The notes under the pieces: generated by a model
Database searches by the model: none
The model's input: the letters and a program-made list of their open reading frames with translations, nothing else
Told to the model about the DNA's origin: nothing
DNA from: Desulfobacteraceae bacterium
Lineage (GTDB): Bacteria > Desulfobacterota > Desulfobacteria > Desulfobacterales > Desulfobacteraceae
Length of the DNA: 64,000 nt
Assembly: GCA_024226935.1 (NCBI GenBank)
Contig: JAAELK010000509.1
Coordinates: 62,001 to 126,000 of the forward strand
Reading direction: 5' to 3'
Shown here: one piece after another, positions 38,201 to 45,496 of the stretch
How the letters are laid out: each line of letters starts with the position of its first letter
Position numbering within the stretch: the stretch's first letter is position 1
Made by a program: the position numbers and the translations under genes

Positions 38201-38325
38201 ACGCAGTTTTGTGTAAGGGTTGCGGACTTTGTGTGGCCTCCTGCCGTTCCGGTGCGCTGCATCTTAGAGGATTTGATACAAACCAGATTTTTTCACAAAT
38301 ATTTGCCCTGGGTGAAGTAGTCTAA
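35233..38325 (+). CDS. HdrA-like flavoprotein with two flavin domains, selenoprotein (UGA = Sec60)
   Basis: Iron-sulfur flavoprotein of the heterodisulfide reductase A family, 1030 residues when the in-frame TGA at 35410-35412 is read as selenocysteine. Without readthrough, gene callers give a 61-residue ORF and a truncated 892-residue ORF. In order: FAD-binding [18 protein letters not shown] (about 8-25); DCAM[15 protein letters not shown], where most HdrA have Cys that ligates the proximal [4Fe-4S]; ferredoxin clusters from Cys109 ([12 protein letters not shown]) and near 166; an HdrA N-terminal-like block ([17 protein letters not shown]); a second FAD site ([12 protein letters not shown], about 614); and a C-terminal 2x[4Fe-4S] ferredoxin from Cys960. 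The ATG at 35233 was chosen because AGGAGA lies 8 nt before it, too close to the ATG at 35227. It leads the flx cluster and probably carries the bifurcating flavin. Confidence 0.93.
35410..35440 (+). promoter_or_regulatory. Candidate SECIS hairpin in the hdrA-like gene
   Basis: Starting 9 nt after the TGA, ACCT (35421-35424) plus C35426 pairs with G35434 plus AGGT (35435-35438), leaving A35425 bulged and a 7-nt loop that contains GGTC. A short stem with a G-rich loop 15-25 nt after UGA is the bacterial SECIS form known from fdhF, where SelB recognises the loop. Folding here is by eye. Confidence 0.65.
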
Positions 38326-38341
38326 AGGAGATACTTATATA

Positions 38342-38764
38342 ATGGCTGATAACGATACAAAAATTGTAAGCTTTCTTTGTAACTGGTGCTCATACGGAGC
38401 AGCAGATCTTGCAGGAGTCAGCAGGATGGAGTACCCGGCAGATATCCGGGTTATCCGGATCCCGTGCACAGGCAGGATGAGTCCTAAATTTATTTTATCC
38501 GCTTTCAGGGAAGGTGCTGATGCAGTCTGGGTATCCGGCTGACATCCCGGCGAATGTCATTACCTGGATGGTAATTATTATGCACGCAGAAAATTTGCTT
38601 TAATGGGCAATCTCCTGGAACACATGGGAATTGAAAGAGATAGACTTCATTTTTCCTGGATCTCTTCGGCTGAAGCCACCAAGTTTGTGGATGTAGTCAA
38701 AGAGATTTCCGAGAAAGTGAGAGCGCTGGGCCCCAATAAAAAACTTGTAAAGGACTATAATTAA
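38342..38764 (+). CDS. MvhD/FlxD-type [2Fe-2S] electron-transfer subunit, selenoprotein (UGA = Sec67)
   Basis: Small iron-sulfur protein that passes electrons between a hydrogenase or flavin oxidoreductase and HdrA. Reading through the in-frame TGA at 38540-38542 gives 140 residues. Conserved cysteines lie in [15 protein letters not shown] and RIPCTGRM. The usual GGCHPGDCHY motif appears as SG-Sec-HPGECHY, so Sec replaces a conserved Cys. The sequence after the TGA stays in frame and matches the family to its end ([16 protein letters not shown]), which excludes a true stop. It sits 16 nt after hdrA and 13 nt before the next gene. Its ORF as usually called would be only 66 residues. Confidence 0.94.
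38540..38575 (+). promoter_or_regulatory. Candidate SECIS hairpin in the mvhD/flxD gene
   Basis: ATTACC (38559-38564) and GGTAAT (38570-38575) form a perfect 6-bp stem with the 5-nt loop TGGAT, whose centre is about 24 nt after the TGA. Distance, stem size and loop guanines fit bacterial SECIS elements. Confidence 0.7.
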
Positions 38765-38777
38765 AAAGGTTATTTTT

Positions 38778-39725
38778 ATGGATACCTGTATTAAAAAAAT
38801 CAGGGAGCTTTCTGCCGAGCTCCTTGAAAAAGGTGAAGTACAAAAAGTGATTGGGTTTGCCCAAGGAACCATTCCCATGGCAACCAGCCCCATTGCAATT
38901 GAGTCAAAACAAGATACCGAAAAACTTGTTTTTAATTCAACATGCGGACTGAACCTTGCTAATTATGCTTCCAAACAAAAAGGCAAAGTAGCAATCATTG
39001 CCAAGGGTTGTGATTCTCGAAATATTGTCACCCATATTGTCGAAAATCAAATCCAACGGGACCAGATTTATATTATCGGGGTTCCCTGCACCGGCATGGT
39101 GGACAAGTCTAAAATTGCAACTCTTTTTGAAGATGAAATCACGGGATTTACAGAAGACGGTAACACCCTGAGAGTCACATCATCTTCAAGGGAAGAGATC
39201 TTAAAAAAACAGGATTATTTAAGGGAAAATTGTCTTTATTGCACCCATAAGAATCCAATACTCTATGATGTTCTGGCGACAGAGCTTGTGGAAGAACAAA
39301 TGCTTGAAAAACCATTTCCCGACGTGGATAGGATTGAAGCCCTGGATACCGATGCCAAATGGCAGCATTTTGAAAATCTGACAAAAAATTGTATCCGGTG
39401 CTATGCCTGTAGAAATGCTTGTCCTCTGTGCTATTGTCCAACTTGTTTTGTGGACGAAGCCGGCCCCCAATGGGTAGGCAAAGGACAAAACAAAACAGAT
39501 GTGAATACCTTTCACTATTTAAGAGCCTTCCATTGCGCCGGACGGTGTACCGATTGTGGCGCCTGTGTTGAAGCCTGCCCCATGGGGATCAATGTCAGGG
39601 ATTTTACCCGAAAATTAAACAAAGATGCTTTGGAACTTTTTGGTTGGGAAGCCGGCCTTGACATCACCAAACGTCCTCCTCTGGATGCATATAGTCCGGA
39701 AGATCCTGATGATTTTATCAAGTAA
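38778..39725 (+). CDS. FlxC-like iron-sulfur subunit
   Basis: A 315-residue cytoplasmic ferredoxin-type protein. The N-terminal two-thirds (VIGFAQGTIPMATSPIAI, VAIIAKGCDSRNIVTHI, IIGVPCTGMVD) resembles the F420-hydrogenase/formate dehydrogenase beta family. The C-terminal part carries two cysteine clusters, CIRCYACRNACPLCYCPTC and CAGRCTDCGACVEACPMGI, for two [4Fe-4S] centres. By order and content it matches FlxC of the flavin oxidoreductase-Hdr systems described in Desulfovibrio. It probably links the NADH-oxidising FlxA/B pair to FlxD and HdrA. It carries no UGA. Confidence 0.82.
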   Translation: MDTCIKKIRELSAELLEKGEVQKVIGFAQGTIPMATSPIAIESKQDTEKLVFNSTCGLNLANYASKQKGKVAIIAKGCDSRNIVTHIVENQIQRDQIYIIGVPCTGMVDKSKIATLFEDEITGFTEDGNTLRVTSSSREEILKKQDYLRENCLYCTHKNPILYDVLATELVEEQMLEKPFPDVDRIEALDTDAKWQHFENLTKNCIRCYACRNACPLCYCPTCFVDEAGPQWVGKGQNKTDVNTFHYLRAFHCAGRCTDCGACVEACPMGINVRDFTRKLNKDALELFGWEAGLDITKRPPLDAYSPEDPDDFIK

Positions 39726-39741
39726 ATAAAAAGGGCATACA

Positions 39742-40794
39742 ATGAAATTCATAACAATTGATAAAAAGAACTGGACCAAAGGCATTGATAAATCCCGTGG
39801 GACCTATCGGCTTTTTGGCCCGGTTAAAGATAAAAACTGGTGCATGATCAAAGAGCTTGATGGGGATATTTTGCCCGATATGGAATACAACGAGTCTGTC
39901 ATGTCGGCAAAATCTGTTCTTTTCCCCCAGTCGGAAACCATTTTAAATACCAGCCTGAATGAATCGGTTGAAGACCACCATATCATGAAGCGGGCCAAAA
40001 ACGATTATACAGCCCGGGCGGTTTTGGGTATCAGGCCCTATGATGCAAAAGCCATACAGCTTGTAAAAATGAACTTTGATACCAAGGAATATAAAGACCC
40101 TTATTGGTGTGATGCCTACGAAGCCACAACTTTTGTTGGTATGGCCATTACCAAACCTGGCCCCTTTGATTTTTCTACTTCTGTAGATTCCGGCCCCTTT
40201 TGTGAAGAAGGGTTAGATATTCTTTTAGCAGATCTTGACGATAGCTTTATAGCAAAGATTCTCACCCCCAAGGGTGAAAGCTTTGCCGCTGCCTGCGGAT
40301 TTGACAGCACCATCGACGATAAGGAGAGCCAGGCATTATTTGATATTTTGAGAAAAGAAGCAGAAAAGAATATCAACTGCCGGGTGGAAACAGATAAGCT
40401 TAAGGAAAAAAATCTTCTGGACCTCCACGGAGCATCCTTCTGGGATGATCTGGCATTTTCCTGTATTAATTGCGGCACCTGTACCTATGTTTGCCCGACC
40501 TGCTGGTGTTTTGATATCCAGGATGAGGCTAAACTAAAGGAATCATCCAGATTCAGAAATTGGGACACCTGCATGTCTCCCTTGTTTACCCGGCATGCCA
40601 CAGGACACAATCCAAGGGGCGTCAAAGTTCAACGGGTCCGGCAACGGTTCATGCATAAACTCAAATATTTTCTTGATAAATATGACCAGGGAATTATGTG
40701 CGTCGGATGCGGCCGTTGTGTAAAAAGTTGTCCGGTTAACATCGACATCCGCGAGGTCTGCCATACCATGAACACTTATGAGAAAAAAGATTAG
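39742..40794 (+). CDS. FlxB-like iron-sulfur subunit (HydB / AsrA type)
   Basis: A 350-residue protein of the family that includes sulfhydrogenase beta and anaerobic sulfite reductase A subunits. An N-terminal domain of about 230 residues (GIRPYDAKAIQLVKMNFD) binds no obvious cofactor. The C-terminal part has two [4Fe-4S] motifs, CINCGTCTYVCPTCWC and CVGCGRCVKSCPVNIDI. In these systems it sits between the FAD/NAD subunit and the other ferredoxin subunits. It follows flxC by 16 nt and precedes flxA by 20 nt. Confidence 0.84.
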   Translation: MKFITIDKKNWTKGIDKSRGTYRLFGPVKDKNWCMIKELDGDILPDMEYNESVMSAKSVLFPQSETILNTSLNESVEDHHIMKRAKNDYTARAVLGIRPYDAKAIQLVKMNFDTKEYKDPYWCDAYEATTFVGMAITKPGPFDFSTSVDSGPFCEEGLDILLADLDDSFIAKILTPKGESFAAACGFDSTIDDKESQALFDILRKEAEKNINCRVETDKLKEKNLLDLHGASFWDDLAFSCINCGTCTYVCPTCWCFDIQDEAKLKESSRFRNWDTCMSPLFTRHATGHNPRGVKVQRVRQRFMHKLKYFLDKYDQGIMCVGCGRCVKSCPVNIDIREVCHTMNTYEKKD

Positions 40795-40814
40795 CGAACA
40801 AAGGAGCTAAATAC

Positions 40815-41660
40815 ATGGAAAACCCCTATATGCCATATCCAGTTCGCATTGACGATATTGAAATTGCAACTGAAGACAAATCCCTTAAGACATTTAAATT
40901 TGTCTTTCTCAATGAAGGGGATGAAGAAAAATTTGCTTATCATGCCGGCCAATTTGCAGAACTGTCCATTCCAGGTGTGGGCGAAATCCCAATTGGCATT
41001 GCCTCATCCCCGGTTGAAAAAGGATTTGTAAAATTTACAGTTTTCAAAACCGGGGTGGTAACTTCCCACCTTCACAACATGAAGGTCGGAGATATCATGG
41101 GACTGCGTGGCCCTTTGGGCAACTGGTATCCCTGGGACAAACTTGAAAACAAGAATGTGGTCATCATTGGTGGTGGATTTGCATTTACCACTCTGCGATC
41201 TTCCATCATCTATATGCTGGACCCTGCCAACCGATCCAAATTCAAAAATATTGATGTAGTCTACGGAGCCAGATCCCCAGGCATGCTGCTTTATCGCGAT
41301 GAGCTATTTGAATGGGAAAAACGAAATGACATCAACATGCATATTACCGTGGATAGCACCGATGATCCGTCTTGGAAATATCATACGGGCTTTGTTCCCC
41401 AGATAGTGGAACAAAACGCTCCCAAGGCCGACCAGGATACCTATGCCATCATTTGCGGTCCACCGATTATGATTAAATTCACCCAGCCCTCTTTGACCCA
41501 GTTGGGATATAAACCCCACCAGATTATCATGTCTTTAGAAAACAGGATGAAATGTGGAATAGGAATGTGCGGACGATGTAATATCGGAAAAGAACTGGTA
41601 TGCAAAGATGGACCGGTCTTTACTCTTGATGAAATTAATCAAACCCCGAAAGAGTATTGA
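40815..41660 (+). CDS. FlxA-like FAD/NAD(P)-binding oxidoreductase subunit
   Basis: A 281-residue ferredoxin-NADP reductase-type protein, similar to HydG of sulfhydrogenases and to dihydroorotate dehydrogenase electron-transfer subunits. It has the flavin-binding barrel (AGQFAELSIPGVGEIPIG), the NAD(P)-binding site (VVIIGGGFAFTTLRSSI) and a C-terminal [2Fe-2S] motif CGIGMCGRCNIGKELVC. It is the likely entry point for NADH electrons. It is the last gene of the hdrA-flxDCBA run; its stop is followed by small hairpins and the dsrC promoter. Confidence 0.87.
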   Translation: MENPYMPYPVRIDDIEIATEDKSLKTFKFVFLNEGDEEKFAYHAGQFAELSIPGVGEIPIGIASSPVEKGFVKFTVFKTGVVTSHLHNMKVGDIMGLRGPLGNWYPWDKLENKNVVIIGGGFAFTTLRSSIIYMLDPANRSKFKNIDVVYGARSPGMLLYRDELFEWEKRNDINMHITVDSTDDPSWKYHTGFVPQIVEQNAPKADQDTYAIICGPPIMIKFTQPSLTQLGYKPHQIIMSLENRMKCGIGMCGRCNIGKELVCKDGPVFTLDEINQTPKEY

Positions 41661-41691
41661 ATTTAACTCTTTTGGGGAGAGTAATTTTTTT

Positions 41692-41739
41692 ATACTTGTC
41701 TTATTCTTTGTTGACAAGTATCCGATGCTAAGATATGTT
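41692..41739 (+). promoter_or_regulatory. dsrC promoter overlapped by an inverted repeat
   Basis: TTGACA (41711-41716) and TATGTT (41734-41739) with a 17-nt spacer form a good promoter. ATACTTGTC (41692-41700) and GACAAGTAT (41713-41721) are perfect 9-bp arms, and the right arm covers the -35 box. The repeat may be an operator or the terminator stem of the flx operon. dsrC starts at 41830, giving a leader of about 85 nt. Confidence 0.6.
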
Positions 41740-41829
41740 GAGATCTCGATTATTGCTATGAAGATTGAAGCCAAGACAGCATGTCTTAAAAATGATAGAA
41801 CCAAAACTTTTTACTGGAGGAAATTTTAA

Positions 41830-42147
41830 ATGGCAACAACTGAAGTTAATGGAAAAACATTCGAAATCGATGAAGACGGATTCCTTCTTGATTACAATCT
41901 TTATTGTGATGAGTGGGTAGAATATGTAAAAAGCCAGGAAGGAATCGAAGAACTGACAGACGAACATTGGCAGTTGATTAAAGTTCTTCAAGACTATTAC
42001 GAAAAAAATGGTATTGCCCCCATGGTTCGTGTTTTGTCCAAACTCACCAAGTTCAAATTGAAACATATTTATGAATTGTTCCCTTCAGGACCTGGTAAAG
42101 GCGCCTGTAAAATGGCAGGGCTCCCTAAACCTACAGGATGTGTATAG
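41830..42147 (+). CDS. dsrC: DsrC sulfur-carrier protein (TusE/DsrC/DsvC family)
   Basis: A 105-residue substrate protein of dissimilatory sulfite reductase that carries the sulfur as a trisulfide between two C-terminal cysteines. Both are present: the first in GPGKGACKMAGLPKPTGCV and the second as the penultimate residue. The helical body (VNGKTFEIDEDGFLLD) is complete, and both cysteines distinguish it from TusE-only members. A strong GGAGG site precedes the ATG. Its place directly after an HdrA-Flx cluster is suggestive, because HdrABC-like and DsrMK complexes are thought to reduce the DsrC trisulfide. The dsrAB genes are not in the window. Confidence 0.95.
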   Translation: MATTEVNGKTFEIDEDGFLLDYNLYCDEWVEYVKSQEGIEELTDEHWQLIKVLQDYYEKNGIAPMVRVLSKLTKFKLKHIYELFPSGPGKGACKMAGLPKPTGCV

Positions 42148-42177
42148 TTTAATACATACCCTCACTTTTTTTAGTTT

Positions 42178-42212
42178 ATAAAGGCTCTGTTTTTTTTTAA
42201 CAGAGCCTTTAT
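42178..42212 (+). terminator. Terminator hairpin after dsrC
   Basis: A perfect 12-bp stem, ATAAAGGCTCTG (42178-42189) with CAGAGCCTTTAT (42201-42212), encloses an 11-nt loop of mostly T. No T-run follows the stem on the plus strand, so efficiency is uncertain. Confidence 0.65.
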
Positions 42213-42235
42213 GATTTACTGCCCGGGAGGCAATT

Positions 42236-42691
42236 ATGCCCTTACTTGACGAAACCAACAAAAAAATTCTCAACACGATTCAGCTTGATTTCCCCATTGA
42301 TCCACGGCCATTTAAAAAAATTGCCAAAAAACTTGATCTTTCTGAAGATGAACTTCTAGACAGGATCAAAACCATGAAAGACGAGATGCTGATCCGAAGA
42401 ATTGGTGGCAATTTTGTACCCGATCGGCTTGGATACCATTCAACCTTGTGTGCTGCCATGGTCGAGCAAGAAAAGATAGATCTGTTTACACAAACGGTTA
42501 ACTCATATTCAGGGGTTACCCATAACTACCGGCGGGATCATAATTTTAATATTTGGTTTACCTTTATAGCCCCCTCCATGGAAATTATACAAAAAAGCCT
42601 TAAAGAAATTTCAGTAAAAACCGGTGTAAAGACCATATTAAACCTGCCAGCCACCCGGGTATTTAAAATCTCTGCCAACTTTAAGGTATGA
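42236..42691 (+). CDS. Siroheme decarboxylase subunit (AhbA/AhbB, AsnC/Lrp family)
   Basis: A 151-residue AsnC-type protein. The N-terminal helix-turn-helix region (DETNKKILNTIQLDFPIDPRPF) is followed by a ligand domain with the family motif GVTHNYRRDHNFNIWFTF. In sulfate reducers, AhbA and AhbB form the siroheme decarboxylase that makes didecarboxysiroheme on the alternative heme pathway. The start RRIGGNFVPDRLGY fits too. I cannot decide between AhbA and AhbB, and no partner is adjacent. It overlaps the nitrilase gene by 4 nt. Confidence 0.8.
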   Translation: MPLLDETNKKILNTIQLDFPIDPRPFKKIAKKLDLSEDELLDRIKTMKDEMLIRRIGGNFVPDRLGYHSTLCAAMVEQEKIDLFTQTVNSYSGVTHNYRRDHNFNIWFTFIAPSMEIIQKSLKEISVKTGVKTILNLPATRVFKISANFKV

Positions 42692-43494
42692 AAGATCTCA
42701 GGGTGGCACTTGTGATTCAAAAGTGCATTCCAGGATCATTTGATAAAAACCTCTCTACAAGCTTAGAATTCATCTCCCATGCTGCCTCTCAAAAAACCGA
42801 CATAGTGGTTTTTCCCGAAATGAACCTGACCGGGTATCATGCAGGCCCAAAAATCTCATCCATTGCAAGACCCATAGATCAGCAATTGATTCAATCCCTT
42901 TCCAGGGCCGCTGATAAATTTGACATATCAATTCTGGTAGGAATAGCAGAACAGGCGGAAAACAACCATTTATATGCCTCACACCTCATCTTTTCACCCC
43001 AGATGCCATGGGGACGATACCGAAAAATCCATAGGGCTCCCAATGAGAAAGAATATTTTTCACCGGGAAATAAAGTAAAAACTTTTAAACACAAGACCCT
43101 TCATTTTGGAATTCAACTTTGCTATGATGCGCATTTCCCTGAACTTTCCACTGCCATGGCCTTAAAAGGGGTGGATATCATTTTTATCCCCCATGCATCC
43201 CCCCGGGGCAACTCCAAGGAGAAATACCAATCATGGATGCGACATTTAACCGCCAGGGCTTTTGATAACGGGATTTTTATCGCAGCCGTAAACCAGACAG
43301 GCAATAATACCCAGGGACTGATTTTTCCGGGATTAGCTCTTTTGATAGGCCCCGACGGAAAAGTTATTGCAGACTTTCTTGATCCAAATGAAAAAATCCA
43401 TTACGTCGACATTGACCTGACGGCCTTAGAAAGAGTCAGATCCCACAGGATGCGGTATTTTCTACCGAATCGACGACCCGATCTCTTCGGTTGA
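42688..43494 (+). CDS. Nitrilase-family carbon-nitrogen hydrolase
   Basis: A 268-residue amidase of the nitrilase superfamily. The Glu-Lys-Cys triad is visible: Glu in VVFPEMNLTGY, Lys in RYRKIHRAPNE and Cys in FGIQLCYDAHFPEL. A second Glu lies in NEKEYFSPG. The substrate could be an amide or carbamoyl compound such as N-carbamoylputrescine or omega-amides; it is not determined. It is translationally coupled to the siroheme decarboxylase-like gene. Confidence 0.87.
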   Translation: MKDLRVALVIQKCIPGSFDKNLSTSLEFISHAASQKTDIVVFPEMNLTGYHAGPKISSIARPIDQQLIQSLSRAADKFDISILVGIAEQAENNHLYASHLIFSPQMPWGRYRKIHRAPNEKEYFSPGNKVKTFKHKTLHFGIQLCYDAHFPELSTAMALKGVDIIFIPHASPRGNSKEKYQSWMRHLTARAFDNGIFIAAVNQTGNNTQGLIFPGLALLIGPDGKVIADFLDPNEKIHYVDIDLTALERVRSHRMRYFLPNRRPDLFG

Positions 43495-43504
43495 TGAAAC
43501 ATAA

Positions 43505-44374
43505 CTATCTTCCAATTTCGCTTCTACGATTTTGAATATAGGCATTTCTAATGGCCACATAGGGATCCAGAGACGCATTTTTTAACGCTTCGTAATCACC
43601 AATTCGAAAAGAGGTCCTATTAACTTTGTCGTAGGCATTTATGCCCAGGTTGGCCTCCCAGGGTTCCACATAATTGACAGGAGTAAGAAAGAAGTCTCCT
43701 GCCCTTCCCAGTGCATCCCGAAGGGTTGATGGACCAAGTATTGGTAATACCAGGTAAAACCCATCCCCAATGGAGTAGGACCCAAGGGTTTGTCCCAGGT
43801 CTTCGTCGGAAGTTTTCAAATCTAAATGTTTTTGAGCAAACTGATTAAATCCCAAAACTCCAACGGTAGAATTAACAAGAAAAACACCTATTTCATCGGA
43901 AGCCGCCTGGAGTTTACCCTGGAGAATATTATTTATGAATCTAACAGGAAACAAAAGATTATGAAAACAATTATTAACCCCCCGGCGCAGGACAGTAGGA
44001 GCAATAAATTTATACCCCTGGGCAACAGGTTTCAACGCATAAAAATAGAAAAAATCGTTGAATGAATACATGGCATAATTAAAATAATAAAGCGGATCAG
44101 CTACCATTTGTACATCTTCGGCCTGATTGTCATATTCATCAAAGAGATCCTGGTTAAGCATCTCTTCACTATCCACCCCACCGGCATTATCTTGATCTTT
44201 TTTTAAGCCCTCGTCCGTGATGGAAACAGGGGCAACAGCACCTTCTTTTTTCCCACCAGTATCAACCTGGATAATATCCGATTTAGAAAAAGCCTCCTTT
44301 GCACAACCTGTTAAGGCCATGAAAAAAATACCAATTAACAATGGGCAGAACAGGACAAAAACTGATTTTTTCAT
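43505..44374 (-). CDS. mlaA: MlaA/VacJ outer-membrane lipoprotein
   Basis: Component of the Mla system that removes phospholipid from the outer leaflet of the outer membrane. It has a lipoprotein signal (lipobox ALTGC), a Gly/Asp/Glu-rich linker and the MlaA core (DPLYYFNYAMYSFNDFFYFY, then GFYLVLPILGPSTLRDALGR). At 289 residues it is normal. It is the last gene of the mla run and overlaps mlaC by 4 nt. In E. coli mlaA is unlinked; linkage here is common in deltaproteobacteria. Confidence 0.92.
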   Translation of the reverse strand: MKKSVFVLFCPLLIGIFFMALTGCAKEAFSKSDIIQVDTGGKKEGAVAPVSITDEGLKKDQDNAGGVDSEEMLNQDLFDEYDNQAEDVQMVADPLYYFNYAMYSFNDFFYFYALKPVAQGYKFIAPTVLRRGVNNCFHNLLFPVRFINNILQGKLQAASDEIGVFLVNSTVGVLGFNQFAQKHLDLKTSDEDLGQTLGSYSIGDGFYLVLPILGPSTLRDALGRAGDFFLTPVNYVEPWEANLGINAYDKVNRTSFRIGDYEALKNASLDPYVAIRNAYIQNRRSEIGR

Positions 44375-45018
44375 TTTTCAACCTTTTCCATGAGTTCCTT
44401 GATAATAGCTTCCGGAGTTTGGGATACATGCTGCCTGTATTGTTCTCTGTAATTAGCAGCCATACTTACCCCTGCTACTTTTATATCATAAATTTTCCAA
44501 TTGGGTGTATTTTTTTTTATCAGCCGGTAAATTACCGGAATTTGTGTCTCTCCCTGGACAAGCAAGGTTGAAATATCTGTTCTAAAAATATTTTTTTTAG
44601 GTGCTAAAGGAGTATTCTTCAAATAACGCACATTGATATTTTGAACATCTTGTCCTGCAAGCTTAGCAAAATAGGTATGGCTGATTAATTTAGAAAAATA
44701 ATGAATAAACAGATCCCTTTGATCGCTGGAAAAAGATCGATATTTATTACCAAGGGAAAGCATGGAAAAAGTTTTAAAATCAAATAGCTCCATGGCTTTA
44801 TTATAAAGTATCTGCTCCTGTTCATTGGGAGCTTTTATTAATCTGGGATCCTGGATAGTTGCAAGAATTTCATCCACAGAAGTTTTTAAATAATTCTGGG
44901 CAGACTTTTCCAGGACACTTGTTTGACTTACCTGACCTACTTGACTCGCCAGGGCGATGGAAACCTGGGAAACACTTAAGAAAAGACCAAACAACAAAAC
45001 AAACACTTTTAAACGCAT
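44371..45018 (-). CDS. mlaC: MlaC periplasmic phospholipid-binding protein
   Basis: Periplasmic lipid shuttle between MlaA and the MlaFED complex. A signal peptide (residues 1 to about 24, LLFGLFLSVSQVSIALA) precedes an MlaC domain of about 180 residues (NKAMELFDFKTFSMLSLGNKY, then IPVIYRLIKKNTPNWKIYDI, GVSMAANYREQY). At 215 residues it is typical. It lies between mlaD and mlaA in one transcript. Confidence 0.92.
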   Translation of the reverse strand: MRLKVFVLLFGLFLSVSQVSIALASQVGQVSQTSVLEKSAQNYLKTSVDEILATIQDPRLIKAPNEQEQILYNKAMELFDFKTFSMLSLGNKYRSFSSDQRDLFIHYFSKLISHTYFAKLAGQDVQNINVRYLKNTPLAPKKNIFRTDISTLLVQGETQIPVIYRLIKKNTPNWKIYDIKVAGVSMAANYREQYRQHVSQTPEAIIKELMEKVEK

Positions 45019-45043
45019 AATCGTAACCTGTCTAGAATATATT

Positions 45044-45496
45044 TTAGGATTTATTACTATTAAAAATAAATTTTCTTACCAAAGATTCAATATCCAAAGA
45101 GGATTCTGTATTCGTTATTTCATCTCCATTGGTAAGCATCGTATCAGATCCACCCGGTGATATTTCTATATACTTTTGCCCTATTATACCAGAGGTTTTC
45201 ACCGAGGCAATACTATCTTCAGATAATTTCATGTCATTATTGATGCTGAATACGGCTTTTGCCACAAGCCGTTTCTTATCTATACTGATTTTTGAAACAT
45301 TTCCAATTTCAACACCGGCTACTTCCACCCGGGCTCCGTCTTTGAGCCCCGAAACGGAAGAAAAATAACCATAGACAGAATACCGGTTTTTAGGGAAAAA
45401 ACTAATTTCTCCAATGGAGATGACCAAGTATCCCATGCTGATCAAGCCAACAATGACAAATAGGCCCACATATAATTCTAATTTTTTTCTATTCAT
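45044..45496 (-). CDS. mlaD: MlaD MCE-domain lipid transport protein
   Basis: Membrane-anchored MCE protein that forms a hexameric ring in the lipid transport complex. An N-terminal helix (about residues 6-28, VGLFVIVGLISMGYLVISI) precedes one MCE domain (VYGYFSSVSGLKDGARVEVA, then IGQKYIEISPG). At 150 residues it is a compact form. The start overlaps the mlaF end by 8 nt, so they are translationally coupled. Confidence 0.93.
   Translation of the reverse strand: MNRKKLELYVGLFVIVGLISMGYLVISIGEISFFPKNRYSVYGYFSSVSGLKDGARVEVAGVEIGNVSKISIDKKRLVAKAVFSINNDMKLSEDSIASVKTSGIIGQKYIEISPGGSDTMLTNGDEITNTESSLDIESLVRKFIFNSNKS

Noticed and set aside
41646-41690. Strong terminator after flxA
   Set aside because: Two mutually exclusive 5-7 bp stems with a T-rich tail are present, but neither is strong enough to call with confidence.
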